DNA of 64,000 nt. Origin: an uncultured Clostridia bacterium. Its GTDB lineage: Bacteria; Bacillota; Clostridia; Oscillospirales; Acutalibacteraceae. The notes below the pieces were generated by a model. It was not told the DNA's origin. It ran no database searches and worked only from the letters and a program-made list of their open reading frames with translations. Both the position numbers and the translations under genes were made by a program. How positions within the stretch are numbered: the stretch's first letter is position 1; each line of letters begins with the position of its first letter. The DNA lies in assembly GCA_937916195.1 (NCBI GenBank), contig CALFTO010000008.1, forward strand, positions 1 to 64,000. Direction: 5' to 3'. Below, in pieces: positions 45,996 through 55,901 of the stretch.

Positions 45996-47168
45996 ATGAA
46001 AGAAATCATACTTATAAAGAACGGTGAGTTAGCACTTAAAGGTCTTAATCGTTCAACCTTTGAAGATATATTGATTAAAAATATTCGCCGTAGAATTAAA
46101 CCGCTTGGCGAGTTTGAATACAGAAAAGAGCAGTCAACTGTTACTGTAATTCCAATGGATGATTACATTGATATGGATGAGGTAAGCGAGCGAATTGGTC
46201 ACGTTTTCGGTATTGCCGCTTATTCAAGAGCCTTGCAGGTTGAAAAGGATATGACAGAAATTCTCGAAAATGCACCTGATTATCTTGCTGAGCAGTTGAA
46301 AAATGCTAAAACTTTTAAGGTTGAGGGCAAGCGTTCTGACAAAAAATTCCCGTTGACCTCACCGCAGATTTCTGCTGAGGTTGGCGGTGCAATCCTTTCA
46401 AAATTTCCTCATCTCAGGGTTGATGTTAAAAATCCCGACATTCTTGTAACTATTGAAATCCGCGAAAAATTTGCATTTATCCGCGGTAATCAGACTAAAG
46501 GTGCAGGCGGAATGCCCACAGGCACAGCTGGCAAATCTGCAATTCTTATTTCGGGCGGAATTGATAGTCCCGTAGCCGCATATATGATGGCAAAGAGAGG
46601 ACTTTCACTCACTGCAATTCACTTTGCATCACCACCGTATACTTCGCCTCAATCAGAAGAAAAAGTGCATAATCTTCTTCGTAAGGTTTCAAAATATAGC
46701 GGTAATATCTGCTTGTTTACAGTTGGATTTACCGAAATTCAAGAGGCTATTCGTGATAATTGCCCCGAAGATTTGTTTACACTTGTTATGCGCCGCTTTA
46801 TGATGCGCATTTCACAGCGTATTGCTGAAAAAGAGGATTGTAAGGCACTTATAACAGGCGAAAGTCTTGGTCAGGTAGCAAGCCAAACACTCAATGCTCT
46901 TGCTTGTACCGATGCAGTTTGTGAAATGCCCGTATTTCGTCCTTTGATTGGTCTTGATAAGGACGAAATTATCAAAGTTTCAAGAAAAATTGATACCTTT
47001 GATATTTCAATTGAGCCTTATGAGGATTGTTGTACAGTATTTACCCCTAAGCACCCCAAAACTAAGCCACAGATTTCAATTCTTGAAAACGCAGAAAAGG
47101 CTTTGGATGTTGAAGCGCTTATTGAAAGAGCAATTGAAAATACAACAATCAAAAATATTTGTTTTTAA
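45996..47168 (+). CDS. thiI: tRNA uracil 4-sulfurtransferase ThiI
   Basis: Protein of 390 residues that makes 4-thiouridine at tRNA position 8. N-terminal ferredoxin-like and THUMP domains (about 1-165) precede the PP-loop pyrophosphatase domain, with motif LISGGIDSPVAAYMM. The conserved cysteine region near PYEDCCTVFTPKHPKTKP is also present. It lacks the rhodanese domain of enterobacterial ThiI, as usual in Firmicutes, and therefore depends on the neighbouring desulfurase. Confidence 0.95.
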   Translation: MKEIILIKNGELALKGLNRSTFEDILIKNIRRRIKPLGEFEYRKEQSTVTVIPMDDYIDMDEVSERIGHVFGIAAYSRALQVEKDMTEILENAPDYLAEQLKNAKTFKVEGKRSDKKFPLTSPQISAEVGGAILSKFPHLRVDVKNPDILVTIEIREKFAFIRGNQTKGAGGMPTGTAGKSAILISGGIDSPVAAYMMAKRGLSLTAIHFASPPYTSPQSEEKVHNLLRKVSKYSGNICLFTVGFTEIQEAIRDNCPEDLFTLVMRRFMMRISQRIAEKEDCKALITGESLGQVASQTLNALACTDAVCEMPVFRPLIGLDKDEIIKVSRKIDTFDISIEPYEDCCTVFTPKHPKTKPQISILENAEKALDVEALIERAIENTTIKNICF

Positions 47169-47179
47169 GGTAGAGTAAA

Positions 47180-47659
47180 ATGACACTTGAAGAAAAAACC
47201 GTAAAAGTTTTAAAAGAAAAAAACTTGGTAATGGCTTGCGCAGAGTCCTGCACAGGCGGATTAATTGCGAAAAGAGTTACTGACGTAAGCGGTTCTTCAT
47301 CTGTGTTTAATTGCGGAATTGTAAGCTATAGCAATGAGATTAAAGAAAAAGTGCTCGGTGTAAAACACGAAACTCTTGAAATCTATGGCGCAGTAAGTGA
47401 ACAGACTGTTCGTGAAATGGTGGCAGGAGTGCTTAAAATTTCGGGTGCTGATGTTGCAGTTGCTGTTTCAGGTATTGCAGGACCTTTGTCCGATAATACA
47501 TCAAAGCCCGTTGGTCTTATTTGGCTTGCAGTTTCAGACAGCAAAACAACTGACGTAAAGTGTCTTAATAATAACTTTACCGATGATATTAGAAATAACA
47601 ATCGCATTAGTGCTTCTGATGAGGCTTTAAAGCTGATTTTACAAAAGGCAGGTGAATAA
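47180..47659 (+). CDS. pncC: CinA C-terminal domain protein (nicotinamide-nucleotide amidase)
   Basis: Single-domain protein of 159 residues of the CinA C-terminal/PncC family, which deamidates nicotinamide mononucleotide. MACAESCTGGLIAKRVTDVSGSS, FNCGIVSYSNEIK, SGIAGPLSDNTSKPVGLIW match the family. The N-terminal MoaB-like half of full CinA is absent. Possible metabolic link to pnuC (NAD precursors) elsewhere in the window. The stop touches the next gene. Confidence 0.92.
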   Translation: MTLEEKTVKVLKEKNLVMACAESCTGGLIAKRVTDVSGSSSVFNCGIVSYSNEIKEKVLGVKHETLEIYGAVSEQTVREMVAGVLKISGADVAVAVSGIAGPLSDNTSKPVGLIWLAVSDSKTTDVKCLNNNFTDDIRNNNRISASDEALKLILQKAGE

Positions 47660-47660
47660 T

Positions 47661-48614
47661 TTGGCAAATGATAAAAAAAGAATAGGCAAGGGCAGAGCCC
47701 TTCTTTTAGCAATCTGTATTATTATCTTTCTTTTTTCTGCCTCTCTCGTTATTAAACATTTTGTGGAAATTAATAATAATAAAAGAGGCTATGAAGACCT
47801 TGCAGGTCTTGTAAACAATACAACGTTAGATAATGGTGAGAGCGAAGACGAGCCGGTGCCTGATTATTCTCCGTTGATTGAACAAAACCGCGATTTTGTG
47901 GGTCAGATTATAGTGCCTAACACATCAATCAATCATCCCGTTGTGCAATATGCAGATAATGATTATTATCTTGACCATAGTTTTGAAAAGAAATATGATT
48001 ATCGCGGGGCAATCTTCATGGATTACCGAAACGATGCTGTAAATCTTGATTCTAACACAATTATTTACGGCCATAATGCATATGACACAACAATGTTTTC
48101 AGAGCTTGTTAAATACGAGGATATTGAATTCTATAAAAAATCACCGATAATAGAGTTTAATACTCTTGAAGCTAATTATAAATGGAAGATTTATGGTGTG
48201 TTTATAACAAATGCTACTGCAAGCGAAGATAATGGTTATATCTTCAATTATATATATCCGTATATGGACGGCGAGAATTTTGACGGATTTATCGAAGAGG
48301 TCAATAAGCGCAGACTTTACACAACCGATGTTGATATAACTGACGACGATAAAATGCTTGTTTTGTCAACTTGTGTTCGTACACTTGACCTTAAGAATAA
48401 ATACGGTAAAACGACATATCGTGCAAATGCAAGATTAGTAGTTCTTGCCCGTATGGTACGTGACGGCGAAAGTTTTGAGGTTAATGTGGATAACGCAAAA
48501 GCAAACGAAAATCCTAAATATCCACAGCTTTGGTATGATAAGCATGGCTTGAAAAACCCTTATAAAAATGACGAAAAATGGTATCCTCAGGAGGTAGTAC
48601 AAGATGAACAATAA
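47661..48614 (+). CDS. Class B sortase (first of pair)
   Basis: Membrane transpeptidase of about 317 residues. One N-terminal membrane helix (LLLAICIIIFLFSASLV) then a sortase domain. Catalytic His is in IIYGHNAYD, Cys in MLVLSTCVRT and Arg in RANARLVVL. Beyond the catalytic Arg a 30-residue extension contains PKYPQLWYD and NPYKNDEKW, also found in the next gene. A TTG at 47661 after AGGTGA is my start; GTG at 47652 is an alternative overlapping pncC. It anchors sorting-signal proteins to the wall or pili. Confidence 0.9.
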   Translation: MANDKKRIGKGRALLLAICIIIFLFSASLVIKHFVEINNNKRGYEDLAGLVNNTTLDNGESEDEPVPDYSPLIEQNRDFVGQIIVPNTSINHPVVQYADNDYYLDHSFEKKYDYRGAIFMDYRNDAVNLDSNTIIYGHNAYDTTMFSELVKYEDIEFYKKSPIIEFNTLEANYKWKIYGVFITNATASEDNGYIFNYIYPYMDGENFDGFIEEVNKRRLYTTDVDITDDDKMLVLSTCVRTLDLKNKYGKTTYRANARLVVLARMVRDGESFEVNVDNAKANENPKYPQLWYDKHGLKNPYKNDEKWYPQEVVQDEQ

Positions 48615-49941
48615 AAATAACAACGAAGTACTTTCTTTTGAGGAGCTTCGTAAAAAGCTTGGTATGGATGAGGCTTCAGAGCCTGCAAAAACTGAAAGTA
48701 ACGGTTTTTCTGAGCTTGCTGACGATATTCTTTCAGTTGAAGAGGGAAGTTTAGAAATTAATACCTCAGCAAAAGACGATATTGTTTCACAAATTGAGAA
48801 AAAATTGAGTGAAACAGAAAATAACGAGCCTTCTGAATTTACTGAAAACGGCAAAACCTTTGTTGATATTACATCACAGTATGTAAAAAAAGATAATTCA
48901 GAAATCAAAAGTGAAAACTCCGTTGCAACGACTCAAAAGAAAAAGGTAAGAACCTTTAACGAGATTTTCTCTGACTTTTTTAAAGGCTTTATTCCGCTTA
49001 AAAAAGATAGCACAAAAGAAAAAATCCGTAAAATTGTTATGGATATTTCTATAATCGCAATAATTGGTTGTTGCTTTGCATTTGTTGAGTTGTATAATCA
49101 ATGGAGAGAACAACAAAATATGCAAGAAGATTTGAGTAATAAGATTGTCGAGACCGATGATATGGATGATAATCAGTATGTTGAAGCTTGGGAAGAGTTG
49201 TTTGCACAATATCCCAATATCACATTTCCTGACGGAATGAACCTTAAATATTCATATCTTTATGCTGTTAATCAGGATTTGGTCGGTTGGCTTAAAATTG
49301 ATAATACCAATCTTGATGTTCAGGTGGTACAGAGTGAAGATAATGACTATTATTTGAGACGAGATTTTTATCAAAAATCAAGCCGTTATGGTTGTCCTTA
49401 TCTTGATTTCAAGAATGACCCCAAATATCTCGACGATAACACCGTGATTTATGGTCACCATATGACTGACGGTCTTATGTTCTCAAACCTTGATAAATAC
49501 AGAACATTAGAAGGCTATAAGGAATCACCTGTAATTGAATATAGCACACTTTATGATACATATTATTTCAAAGTTTTTGCGGCATTTGTGACAAATTCAA
49601 ATGTTGCGGATGACGATAATTATATGTTCAACATTATGGTAACAGATTTTAGTACGGACGAGAAATTCACAAGTTTTGTTGAAGAGGCTAAAAAACGCAG
49701 TATTGTAAATACAGGTGTTTCTGTTCAGCCTGACGATAAGCTTATAACTCTTGTTACCTGTACCTATGATTTTGATGACGCAAGACTTATTATAATGGGC
49801 AGACTTCTTCGTGAAAATGAAGAGCCTACCGTTGATACAAGTATGGCGGCACTTAATACTGCACCTAAATATCCGCAGGCGTGGTATGATGCTAATAATA
49901 TGGAAAATCCTTATAAGGATGATGAGGATTGGACTCCGTAA
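48604..49941 (+). CDS. Class B sortase with long cytoplasmic N-terminus (second of pair)
   Basis: Protein of 445 residues. The first ~140 residues are acidic and disorder-like, then one membrane helix (about 143-163, ISIIAIIGCCFAFVELY) and the sortase domain. Catalytic His is in VIYGHHMTDG, Cys in ITLVTCTYD and Arg in DDARLIIMG. The C-terminal PKYPQAWYD / NPYKDDEDW module matches the first sortase. The two genes overlap by 11 bases and must be a tandem duplicate that diverged at the N-terminus. Confidence 0.92.
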   Translation: MNNKNNNEVLSFEELRKKLGMDEASEPAKTESNGFSELADDILSVEEGSLEINTSAKDDIVSQIEKKLSETENNEPSEFTENGKTFVDITSQYVKKDNSEIKSENSVATTQKKKVRTFNEIFSDFFKGFIPLKKDSTKEKIRKIVMDISIIAIIGCCFAFVELYNQWREQQNMQEDLSNKIVETDDMDDNQYVEAWEELFAQYPNITFPDGMNLKYSYLYAVNQDLVGWLKIDNTNLDVQVVQSEDNDYYLRRDFYQKSSRYGCPYLDFKNDPKYLDDNTVIYGHHMTDGLMFSNLDKYRTLEGYKESPVIEYSTLYDTYYFKVFAAFVTNSNVADDDNYMFNIMVTDFSTDEKFTSFVEEAKKRSIVNTGVSVQPDDKLITLVTCTYDFDDARLIIMGRLLRENEEPTVDTSMAALNTAPKYPQAWYDANNMENPYKDDEDWTP

Positions 49942-49982
49942 TCGGATTTTTATATAAATGGGAAAAAGAGAGGTTTTATTAA

Positions 49983-52127
49983 ATGAAGGTAAGATTGCTG
50001 TCGCTTAATATTGATAAAAGTATGTCATTCTCTCGCTTTCAGGCAAGGATTGTAAGCAGTATTAAGCCTTATGCAGATGCAGATAGTTCTTTTGAGAATG
50101 TTGAAAATATGCGCGACTTTTTTGGTCTGTTGCAGTCAGCTCTCGAAAATGACGAATTAATTGTTACTGCAGTTGATGTGAAGCATTACGCAATGCTTAA
50201 AAATGCGTTTATTCAGGCTTTTGAAACTGATGTTGTTTATGACCCGTCAGTGCTCAATATGCTTGAAAATAATGACGAAATGGATGACGAAACAAGAAAA
50301 CAGTTTTCTGCATTTCCTGAGCCTGCAACAGTTTTTCTTTCAAAAGACGGATTATATTCAGGCTTCGGTGTTGAAAACGGTAGTCAATATATTCTGTTTT
50401 TACCCATTGATAATGAGCGAATTAACCATATTCTTCGTAACGGTGCAGTTCCTTTTCTTGCACAAAGAATTAAAACCTCTGAAACGCAAAATTTTATGAA
50501 TGCTGCAAAGCAGATTGGCGATGCAAAAGTAAGCAAGGCGGTTGAAAGACTTCTTGAATCTCAATCTGTTGTAGCAATTAATGGCACACCAAATGCTGAA
50601 ATTTTGAAAAGCTGTGGTGACAGTACAGATAGATTTGATGATGTATTCATTTTCACTCCTCACGTTGAGGATAAAGGTGATGTAAACGCAACAGAATATG
50701 CGGCACAGCTTGCAAAGGTAAGCCTTGATTTGTCAGCCGCAAATATCGGTGCTTCAATCAGTGATATTTATGATTCGGGTGAAGCAAGATACATTTGCAT
50801 TGCAGTTGCAAATAATGAATCTGCCGTTGTAAGAAAGCTTTATATGAGTGACGGCGAAACGGAATATGCTTTCATTGAAAGTGCCGCACTTGAGCTTATT
50901 GAATTGATTGGTGAAAAGGCGGCAGGGCTTCGCAGCGTTGGTATTGAAATTACTGAAGCAAATAATCAACTTTCAGATGAAGATAAAAAGCCTGCAGGCA
51001 AAAAGCCCGTTGCAATTATGACGATTGTTCTCGGCGTAATTATTCTACTTTGTGCGGTGCTTGGCATTGTTTATAAGGTGCAAGGCGAAAATGGTCCTCT
51101 GGCAGCAGTATTTGACGGTATTTTCGGTAAAGAAACTACAACTACCACAACAACGACAACAACCACTGAACCAACAACCGAGGCTGAACCTCAGGTAGTA
51201 AACAAAAAGCTTTCTGATTTTATTACCGCTGACCTTATCGCTTTAGAAAAAGCCAAGGCAGAGGCTTCAACTGAAGAGTCAACTGAAGAAGAGCATTCAA
51301 GCGAAGAAGTAGAAGTTCAGGTTGATAAAGGTGCGCCTGAGGTAATGAAAATCAACGGAGAGATTATAGAGGCAAAAGAAGCACTTGCAAGACTTGTTAT
51401 GACCGAAATGGGTGAGGGCTATGATGTTGAAGCCATTAAGGCACAAACGGTTGTAATTTACACCTATCTTAAATATCGTGATACAGATTTTACTATTGAC
51501 GGTGTTGAAATCAGTGATACATATAATGACGAAGTAAAGTCAGCAGTAGACAGCGTTTTCGGTCAGTATCTTACATATAAAGATGAAATTGCATTAACTC
51601 CCTATTTCTCAATTGCGGCGAGAAAAACAACTGATTCAGAAAATGTTTTTACACAAGGTTATCCTTACCTCAAGAGTGTTGAAGCAGACGGAAATCCTGA
51701 TTCACTTCATAAAGATTATAAAATTGAGAAAACATATTCAGCAGGTGAGGTTAAAGGCTTGCTTCTTGATAAAAATAGTGAATTTGCTTTAACTGATGAC
51801 CCATCACTTTGGATTATTATTAACGAACAGGATGCTTCAATTTCTTCAAGCATTGGTTATGTTACAAGAGTAACGGTTGGTGGTGTTGAAATGACGGGTA
51901 TAGAGCTTCGTGAGCTTTTGGGTGCTGATGTTCTTGCTTCTCATTGCTTTACAGTTTCTTATGATGATGCTTCAGCAGAATTTGTTGTAACAACCTATGG
52001 TAGTGGTTACGGCGTTGGTATGAGCCAGACGGGTGCTAACTCAATGGCGGCAAACGGCGTTAGCTATAAAAAAATTCTTTCAACATATTACAATGGTACA
52101 ACACTTACCGAGGAGGAAAAGGTATGA
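49983..52127 (+). CDS. SpoIID/LytB-domain protein with large cytoplasmic N-terminal region
   Basis: Protein of 714 residues. The N-terminal ~340 residues look soluble and match no family I know. One membrane segment follows (about 343-365, [20 protein letters not shown]), then a Thr run and acidic linker. The last ~260 residues form a SpoIID/LytB domain ([46 protein letters not shown]). SpoIID is a lytic transglycosylase acting on naked glycan strands in engulfment. Catalytic Glu appears present in MTEMG. It lies between the sortases and galE. Confidence 0.85.
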   Translation: MKVRLLSLNIDKSMSFSRFQARIVSSIKPYADADSSFENVENMRDFFGLLQSALENDELIVTAVDVKHYAMLKNAFIQAFETDVVYDPSVLNMLENNDEMDDETRKQFSAFPEPATVFLSKDGLYSGFGVENGSQYILFLPIDNERINHILRNGAVPFLAQRIKTSETQNFMNAAKQIGDAKVSKAVERLLESQSVVAINGTPNAEILKSCGDSTDRFDDVFIFTPHVEDKGDVNATEYAAQLAKVSLDLSAANIGASISDIYDSGEARYICIAVANNESAVVRKLYMSDGETEYAFIESAALELIELIGEKAAGLRSVGIEITEANNQLSDEDKKPAGKKPVAIMTIVLGVIILLCAVLGIVYKVQGENGPLAAVFDGIFGKETTTTTTTTTTTEPTTEAEPQVVNKKLSDFITADLIALEKAKAEASTEESTEEEHSSEEVEVQVDKGAPEVMKINGEIIEAKEALARLVMTEMGEGYDVEAIKAQTVVIYTYLKYRDTDFTIDGVEISDTYNDEVKSAVDSVFGQYLTYKDEIALTPYFSIAARKTTDSENVFTQGYPYLKSVEADGNPDSLHKDYKIEKTYSAGEVKGLLLDKNSEFALTDDPSLWIIINEQDASISSSIGYVTRVTVGGVEMTGIELRELLGADVLASHCFTVSYDDASAEFVVTTYGSGYGVGMSQTGANSMAANGVSYKKILSTYYNGTTLTEEEKV

Positions 52128-53143
52128 AAATATTAGTTACAGGCGGAGCAGGTTTTATCGGCTCTCACACTTGCGTTGAGCTTCTTAATGCAGGCTATGA
52201 AATTGTTGTGGTAGATAATCTCTACAACTCAAGCGAAAAATCTCTTGACAGAGTTCGCGAGCTTACAGGCAAGGATTTTGCATTTTATCCTTTCGATATT
52301 CGCGACAAAGAGAATATGCGCAAGATTTTTGAAGACCATAAGATTGATGCTTGTATTCACTTTGCAGGACTTAAGGCGGTTGGAGAGAGTGTAAGAAAAC
52401 CACTTGAATATTATGATAATAATATCGGCGGTACTCTTGCTCTTTGCGAGGTTATGCGCGAATATGGTTGTAAAAAGATAGTTTTCAGTTCTTCTGCAAC
52501 CGTTTACGGAAGCAGCAATATTTCACCTCTTAAAGAGGATATGAAAACAGGCGGAACAACAAATCCTTATGGCACAACAAAGTATATGATAGAAATTATT
52601 CTTGATGACTTCCATAAGGGTGACAGCGAATGGGCAGTTACACTTCTTCGTTATTTCAACCCCATTGGTGCTCATAAGAGTGGCAGAATTGGTGAAAATC
52701 CTAACGGAATTCCAAATAACCTTATGCCATATATTACACAGGTTGCAATCGGTAAATTGCCTTATCTTAATGTTTTTGGTGATGATTATGACACACATGA
52801 CGGCACAGGTGTAAGAGATTACATTCACGTTGTTGATTTGGCTTTAGGCCACGTTAAAGCTGTTGAAAAAATCCTTAAGGATGAGCCTGCAGTTAATGTT
52901 TATAACCTTGGCACAGGCAACGGATACAGCGTTCTTGATATTGTTAAGGCATTTGAAAAGGCTTCAGGTCAAAAGATTGAATACAAAATTGTTGACCGTC
53001 GTCCCGGTGACCTTGATGTTTGCTATTCAGATGCATCAAAAGCTCTTAATGAGCTTGGCTGGAAGGCTGAACGTGACCTTCTTGAAATGTGCGAGGACTC
53101 TTGGCGCTGGCAGAGTGGAAATCCCAACGGATTTGATGACTAA
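52124..53143 (+). CDS. galE: UDP-glucose 4-epimerase
   Basis: SDR enzyme of 339 residues that interconverts UDP-glucose and UDP-galactose (or the N-acetyl forms). The NAD motif is [17 protein letters not shown]. The catalytic Ser is in FSSSATVYG and the Tyr-x3-Lys in [21 protein letters not shown] and [11 protein letters not shown] complete it. It overlaps the SpoIID-domain gene by 4 bases, so it supplies sugars for surface polymers in the same transcript. Confidence 0.97.
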   Translation: MKILVTGGAGFIGSHTCVELLNAGYEIVVVDNLYNSSEKSLDRVRELTGKDFAFYPFDIRDKENMRKIFEDHKIDACIHFAGLKAVGESVRKPLEYYDNNIGGTLALCEVMREYGCKKIVFSSSATVYGSSNISPLKEDMKTGGTTNPYGTTKYMIEIILDDFHKGDSEWAVTLLRYFNPIGAHKSGRIGENPNGIPNNLMPYITQVAIGKLPYLNVFGDDYDTHDGTGVRDYIHVVDLALGHVKAVEKILKDEPAVNVYNLGTGNGYSVLDIVKAFEKASGQKIEYKIVDRRPGDLDVCYSDASKALNELGWKAERDLLEMCEDSWRWQSGNPNGFDD

Positions 53144-53180
53144 TATATATAATTAAATTTAAAAGTAAAGGGTGATTTAA

Positions 53181-53753
53181 GTGAAGAAAAAAGGTTTGTT
53201 AATTGCAATCGGTGCAGTTGTAGTTGTAATTGCTTTAGTTGTTGGCGGAATTGTTTCAACAAACAATAATTTAGTCGATATGCAAGAAGCAGTTGCTGAA
53301 AAAGAGGCGCAGGTTGAGAATTATCTTCAGCGTCGTGCTGATTTAATTCCCAATCTTGTAAGCACAGTAAAAGGCTATGCTGCTCATGAAGAAGAGGTTT
53401 ATGCCGCTCTTGCAGATGCTCGTGCAAAGCTTAATTCTGCATCAAGTGCAGAAGAATACACCGAGGCAAATGAAAGCTTTGAATCTGCACTTTCAAGACT
53501 GTTGGTAGTTGTTGAAAATTATCCTGAGCTTAAAGCGAATGAAAACTTTATCTATCTTCAGGATGAACTTTCAGGCAGTGAAAGCAGAATTTCTACTGCT
53601 AGAAAAGATTACAACGAAGCAGTAGCAGAGTATAATAAAACTATAAAAAAATTCCCCACAGTTATTTTTGCTGGTATCTTAGGCTTTGAAGAGGCAGAAT
53701 ATTTTGAAGCTACTGACGATGCACAAAATGCACCTGTGGTAAGTTTTGAATAA
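53181..53753 (+). CDS. lemA: LemA family protein
   Basis: Protein of 190 residues: N-terminal membrane helix (about 5-26) followed by a long helical domain with NLVDMQEAVAEKEAQVENYLQ and RRADLIPNLVSTVKGYA, the LemA signature. Function unclear; LemA and TPM proteins often sit together, as here. GTG start with AAAGGGTG upstream. Confidence 0.94.
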   Translation: MKKKGLLIAIGAVVVVIALVVGGIVSTNNNLVDMQEAVAEKEAQVENYLQRRADLIPNLVSTVKGYAAHEEEVYAALADARAKLNSASSAEEYTEANESFESALSRLLVVVENYPELKANENFIYLQDELSGSESRISTARKDYNEAVAEYNKTIKKFPTVIFAGILGFEEAEYFEATDDAQNAPVVSFE

Positions 53754-53761
53754 TTGAAAAT

Positions 53762-54544
53762 ATGAAGAAGATTAAAAGTACATTTATTATCACTTTGGTT
53801 TTGTCCTTGCTTTTGTCTTTTTCTGTATTTGCTATTGATTTGCCTGAGCCCACAAGTGATTTCTTTGTAAATGACTTTGCAAATGTTATTGATGAAGATG
53901 ATGAAGAAGAGCTCATGGCTATCGGTGCAAGTCTCTATAAGCAGACAACAGCACAGGTGGTTATAGTGACTGTTGATTCCCTTGACGGCTATGAAGTGGG
54001 CGAGTATGCTCTTGAACTCGGTCGCGAGTGGGGCGTTGGAAGTGAAGAAACTGACAATGGTGTAGTACTGCTTATGTCTGTAAGTGACCGTCAGGTTACA
54101 ATACAGGTTGGCTATGGACTTGAAGGGTGTTTACCCGATGGCAAAACTGGCAGAATTCTTGACACATATGCTATTCCGTATTTAAGAAATGATGATTTTT
54201 CAACAGGGCTTACAGAGGCATATAAAGCAATTACAACTGCAGTTTGTGAAGAGTACGGCATTACACTGGATGTCGATTATAATGCTACTATATATTCTGG
54301 TATGGATGCTGAAACTGAAGAGACGGTTGCTGTGGTCAGCTTTATTATTCTTTTTATTGCGGTTTTGATTTTGCTTATATGGATAAAAGTTTCGCCTAAA
54401 ACAATAGGCCCTGTAGTAAGAGGACCTTATAATCGTAATAGTAGTGGCGGCTTTTCAGGCGGTGGTTATTTTCGCGGAGGCGGAGGAGGCTTCCGTGGAG
54501 GTGGTGGCTCATTCGGCGGAGGCGGTTCTTCAAGAGGGTTTTAA
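53762..54544 (+). CDS. TPM domain protein with Gly-rich tail
   Basis: Protein of 260 residues with a signal peptide, a TPM domain (about 25-165, FFVNDFANVIDEDDEEEL, GVVLLMSVSDRQVTIQVGYGLEG), one C-terminal membrane helix (about 185-205) and a Gly/Ser/Arg-rich tail. TPM domains act as phosphatases or repair-linked factors (YgcG family). Paired with lemA, 8 bases apart; the combination recurs widely, in Firmicutes without known function. Confidence 0.92.
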   Translation: MKKIKSTFIITLVLSLLLSFSVFAIDLPEPTSDFFVNDFANVIDEDDEEELMAIGASLYKQTTAQVVIVTVDSLDGYEVGEYALELGREWGVGSEETDNGVVLLMSVSDRQVTIQVGYGLEGCLPDGKTGRILDTYAIPYLRNDDFSTGLTEAYKAITTAVCEEYGITLDVDYNATIYSGMDAETEETVAVVSFIILFIAVLILLIWIKVSPKTIGPVVRGPYNRNSSGGFSGGGYFRGGGGGFRGGGGSFGGGGSSRGF

Positions 54545-54547
54545 TTT

Positions 54548-55141
54548 ATGCGAGTTTTCGATTTTGACAATACAATTTATGACGGCGAAAGCATAATGGA
54601 TATTTTTCTTTATTTTTTAAAGAAAGATACCAAAACAATTCTCAAATTCGCACCAAAGTTCATCAAGGATTTTATTCGCTATAAGTTCGATAAAATTACT
54701 GTTGATGAGGCTATGGCAAGCTACGGTAAAGCCTTTAAGGATTACTGCGAAAAAGCTGAAGATATTTATGGCGATTTTGAACGATTCTGGGATGAAAACC
54801 AACATAAATTAAAACAGTTTTATTTCGATATTCAAGATGAAAATGATATTGTCGTGTCAGGTTGTCCGTATTGTCTTTTAAAGATTATTTGTGAGCGTAT
54901 CGGAATAAAACATTACATAGGCTCTGATATTGACCCGATTAAAGGGGAAATTAATAGAATATGTTATAAAGACAAGAAAATAGATGCATTTCGCGAGGTT
55001 TACGGCGATGTCGTTATTGATGATTTTTACACTGATTCAATGGCAGATAAGCCATTGATGGAAATTTCACGGAATGTGTTTATGGTCAAGGGTGATAAAA
55101 TCACTCAAATAAAAAAAAACGGCACGCCCGTCAATATATAG
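54548..55141 (+). CDS. HAD-superfamily phosphatase
   Basis: Protein of 197 residues; FDFDNTIYDGES is HAD motif I with both catalytic Asp. VVSGCPYCLL stands where motif II (Ser) is expected, and VVIDDFYTDSMAD matches motif IV. The helical cap is about residues 20-95, as in phosphoserine-phosphatase-like enzymes. Substrate unknown. It follows the TPM gene after 3 bases and is the last gene before rnpB. No serB-like gene is otherwise seen here, so a serine role is possible but unsupported. Confidence 0.85.
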   Translation: MRVFDFDNTIYDGESIMDIFLYFLKKDTKTILKFAPKFIKDFIRYKFDKITVDEAMASYGKAFKDYCEKAEDIYGDFERFWDENQHKLKQFYFDIQDENDIVVSGCPYCLLKIICERIGIKHYIGSDIDPIKGEINRICYKDKKIDAFREVYGDVVIDDFYTDSMADKPLMEISRNVFMVKGDKITQIKKNGTPVNI

Positions 55142-55148
55142 TTTAATA

Positions 55149-55479
55149 TAAGAGTAGGTTGGGCAGTTGCGCAAGTTTTACTTGTGAGGAAAGTCCGAGC
55201 ATCACACAGCAGGGTAACGGCTAACAGCCGCCGAGGGTGACCTTAGGGAAAGTGCATAGAAAATTACCGCCGTTTTTAACGGTAAGGGTGGAAAGGTGAG
55301 GTAAGAGCTCACCGGCGTTGCAGAGATGTAACGGCCGAGCAAACCCTACCCGATGCAACATCGACCGAAGTTGTCAGCTGGGCAGATACTTCGACGGATG
55401 GCTAGAGGCACATAGCAATATGTGTCACAGATAGATAATTGCCTTTAAAGACAGAACTCGGCTTACAGACCTACTCTTA
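55149..55479 (+). ncRNA. rnpB: RNase P RNA, type A
   Basis: The 331-base RNA closes with complementary ends (TAAGAGTAGGT at the start, ACCTACTCTTA at the end). Universal conserved parts are present: GAGGAAAGTCCGAGC near the start, AGGGTAACGGC, GGTGAGGTAAGAGCTCACC, GAGCAAACCC, and ACAGAACTCGGCTTACAG at the end. The layout matches the A type of Clostridia, not the B type of Bacilli. It is the catalytic RNA that trims 5' ends of tRNAs. Confidence 0.95.
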
Positions 55480-55486
55480 TTTTAAT

Positions 55487-55512
55487 AAAAGCCCTTCGGG
55501 GCTTTTTATTTT
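55487..55512 (+). terminator. rnpB terminator
   Basis: AAAAGCCC, TTCG tetraloop, GGGCTTTTT (55487-55507), a textbook hairpin and T run just after the RNase P RNA. Confidence 0.95.
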
Positions 55513-55556
55513 TAACACAAATTTCTGTTTACCGTATAATGTGTTGAGGTGATTTT

Positions 55557-55901
55557 ATGCTTGACGCATTTATAGGGTCCGTTTTTGTGGCACTAATTCT
55601 CATTGGAACAGTTGCAATTTGTTATCTTATTATGTTAAAATTATTGTTGCCAAAAACAAAAACAGATTATTACATATTTTTACCGCAGAATAAAAATTCA
55701 GTGGGTGTAAGAAGGCTCGCGTACGGCACAAGAATAAAGTTAAATCTTATGGGTGACGACCGCCACAGTAAGATTGTTGTTCTTGATTGTGGAATAACTC
55801 AGGAAGAAAGAGAAAATCTTTTGCCAATATGCAAAGAAAGTAACGGAATTTACCTTGTTCAAAAGGAATATATAAAGGATTATTTTGATGGAAGAATTTG
55901 A
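55557..55901 (+). CDS. Small single-pass membrane protein, unknown
   Basis: Protein of 114 residues: one membrane helix (about 6-30, GSVFVALILIGTVAICYLIM) and an ~80-residue cytoplasmic part with KIVVLDCGITQEERENL. I recognise no family. GAGGTG precedes the ATG, and it overlaps recD2 by 14 bases, so it is translated together with it. Confidence 0.8.
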   Translation: MLDAFIGSVFVALILIGTVAICYLIMLKLLLPKTKTDYYIFLPQNKNSVGVRRLAYGTRIKLNLMGDDRHSKIVVLDCGITQEERENLLPICKESNGIYLVQKEYIKDYFDGRI

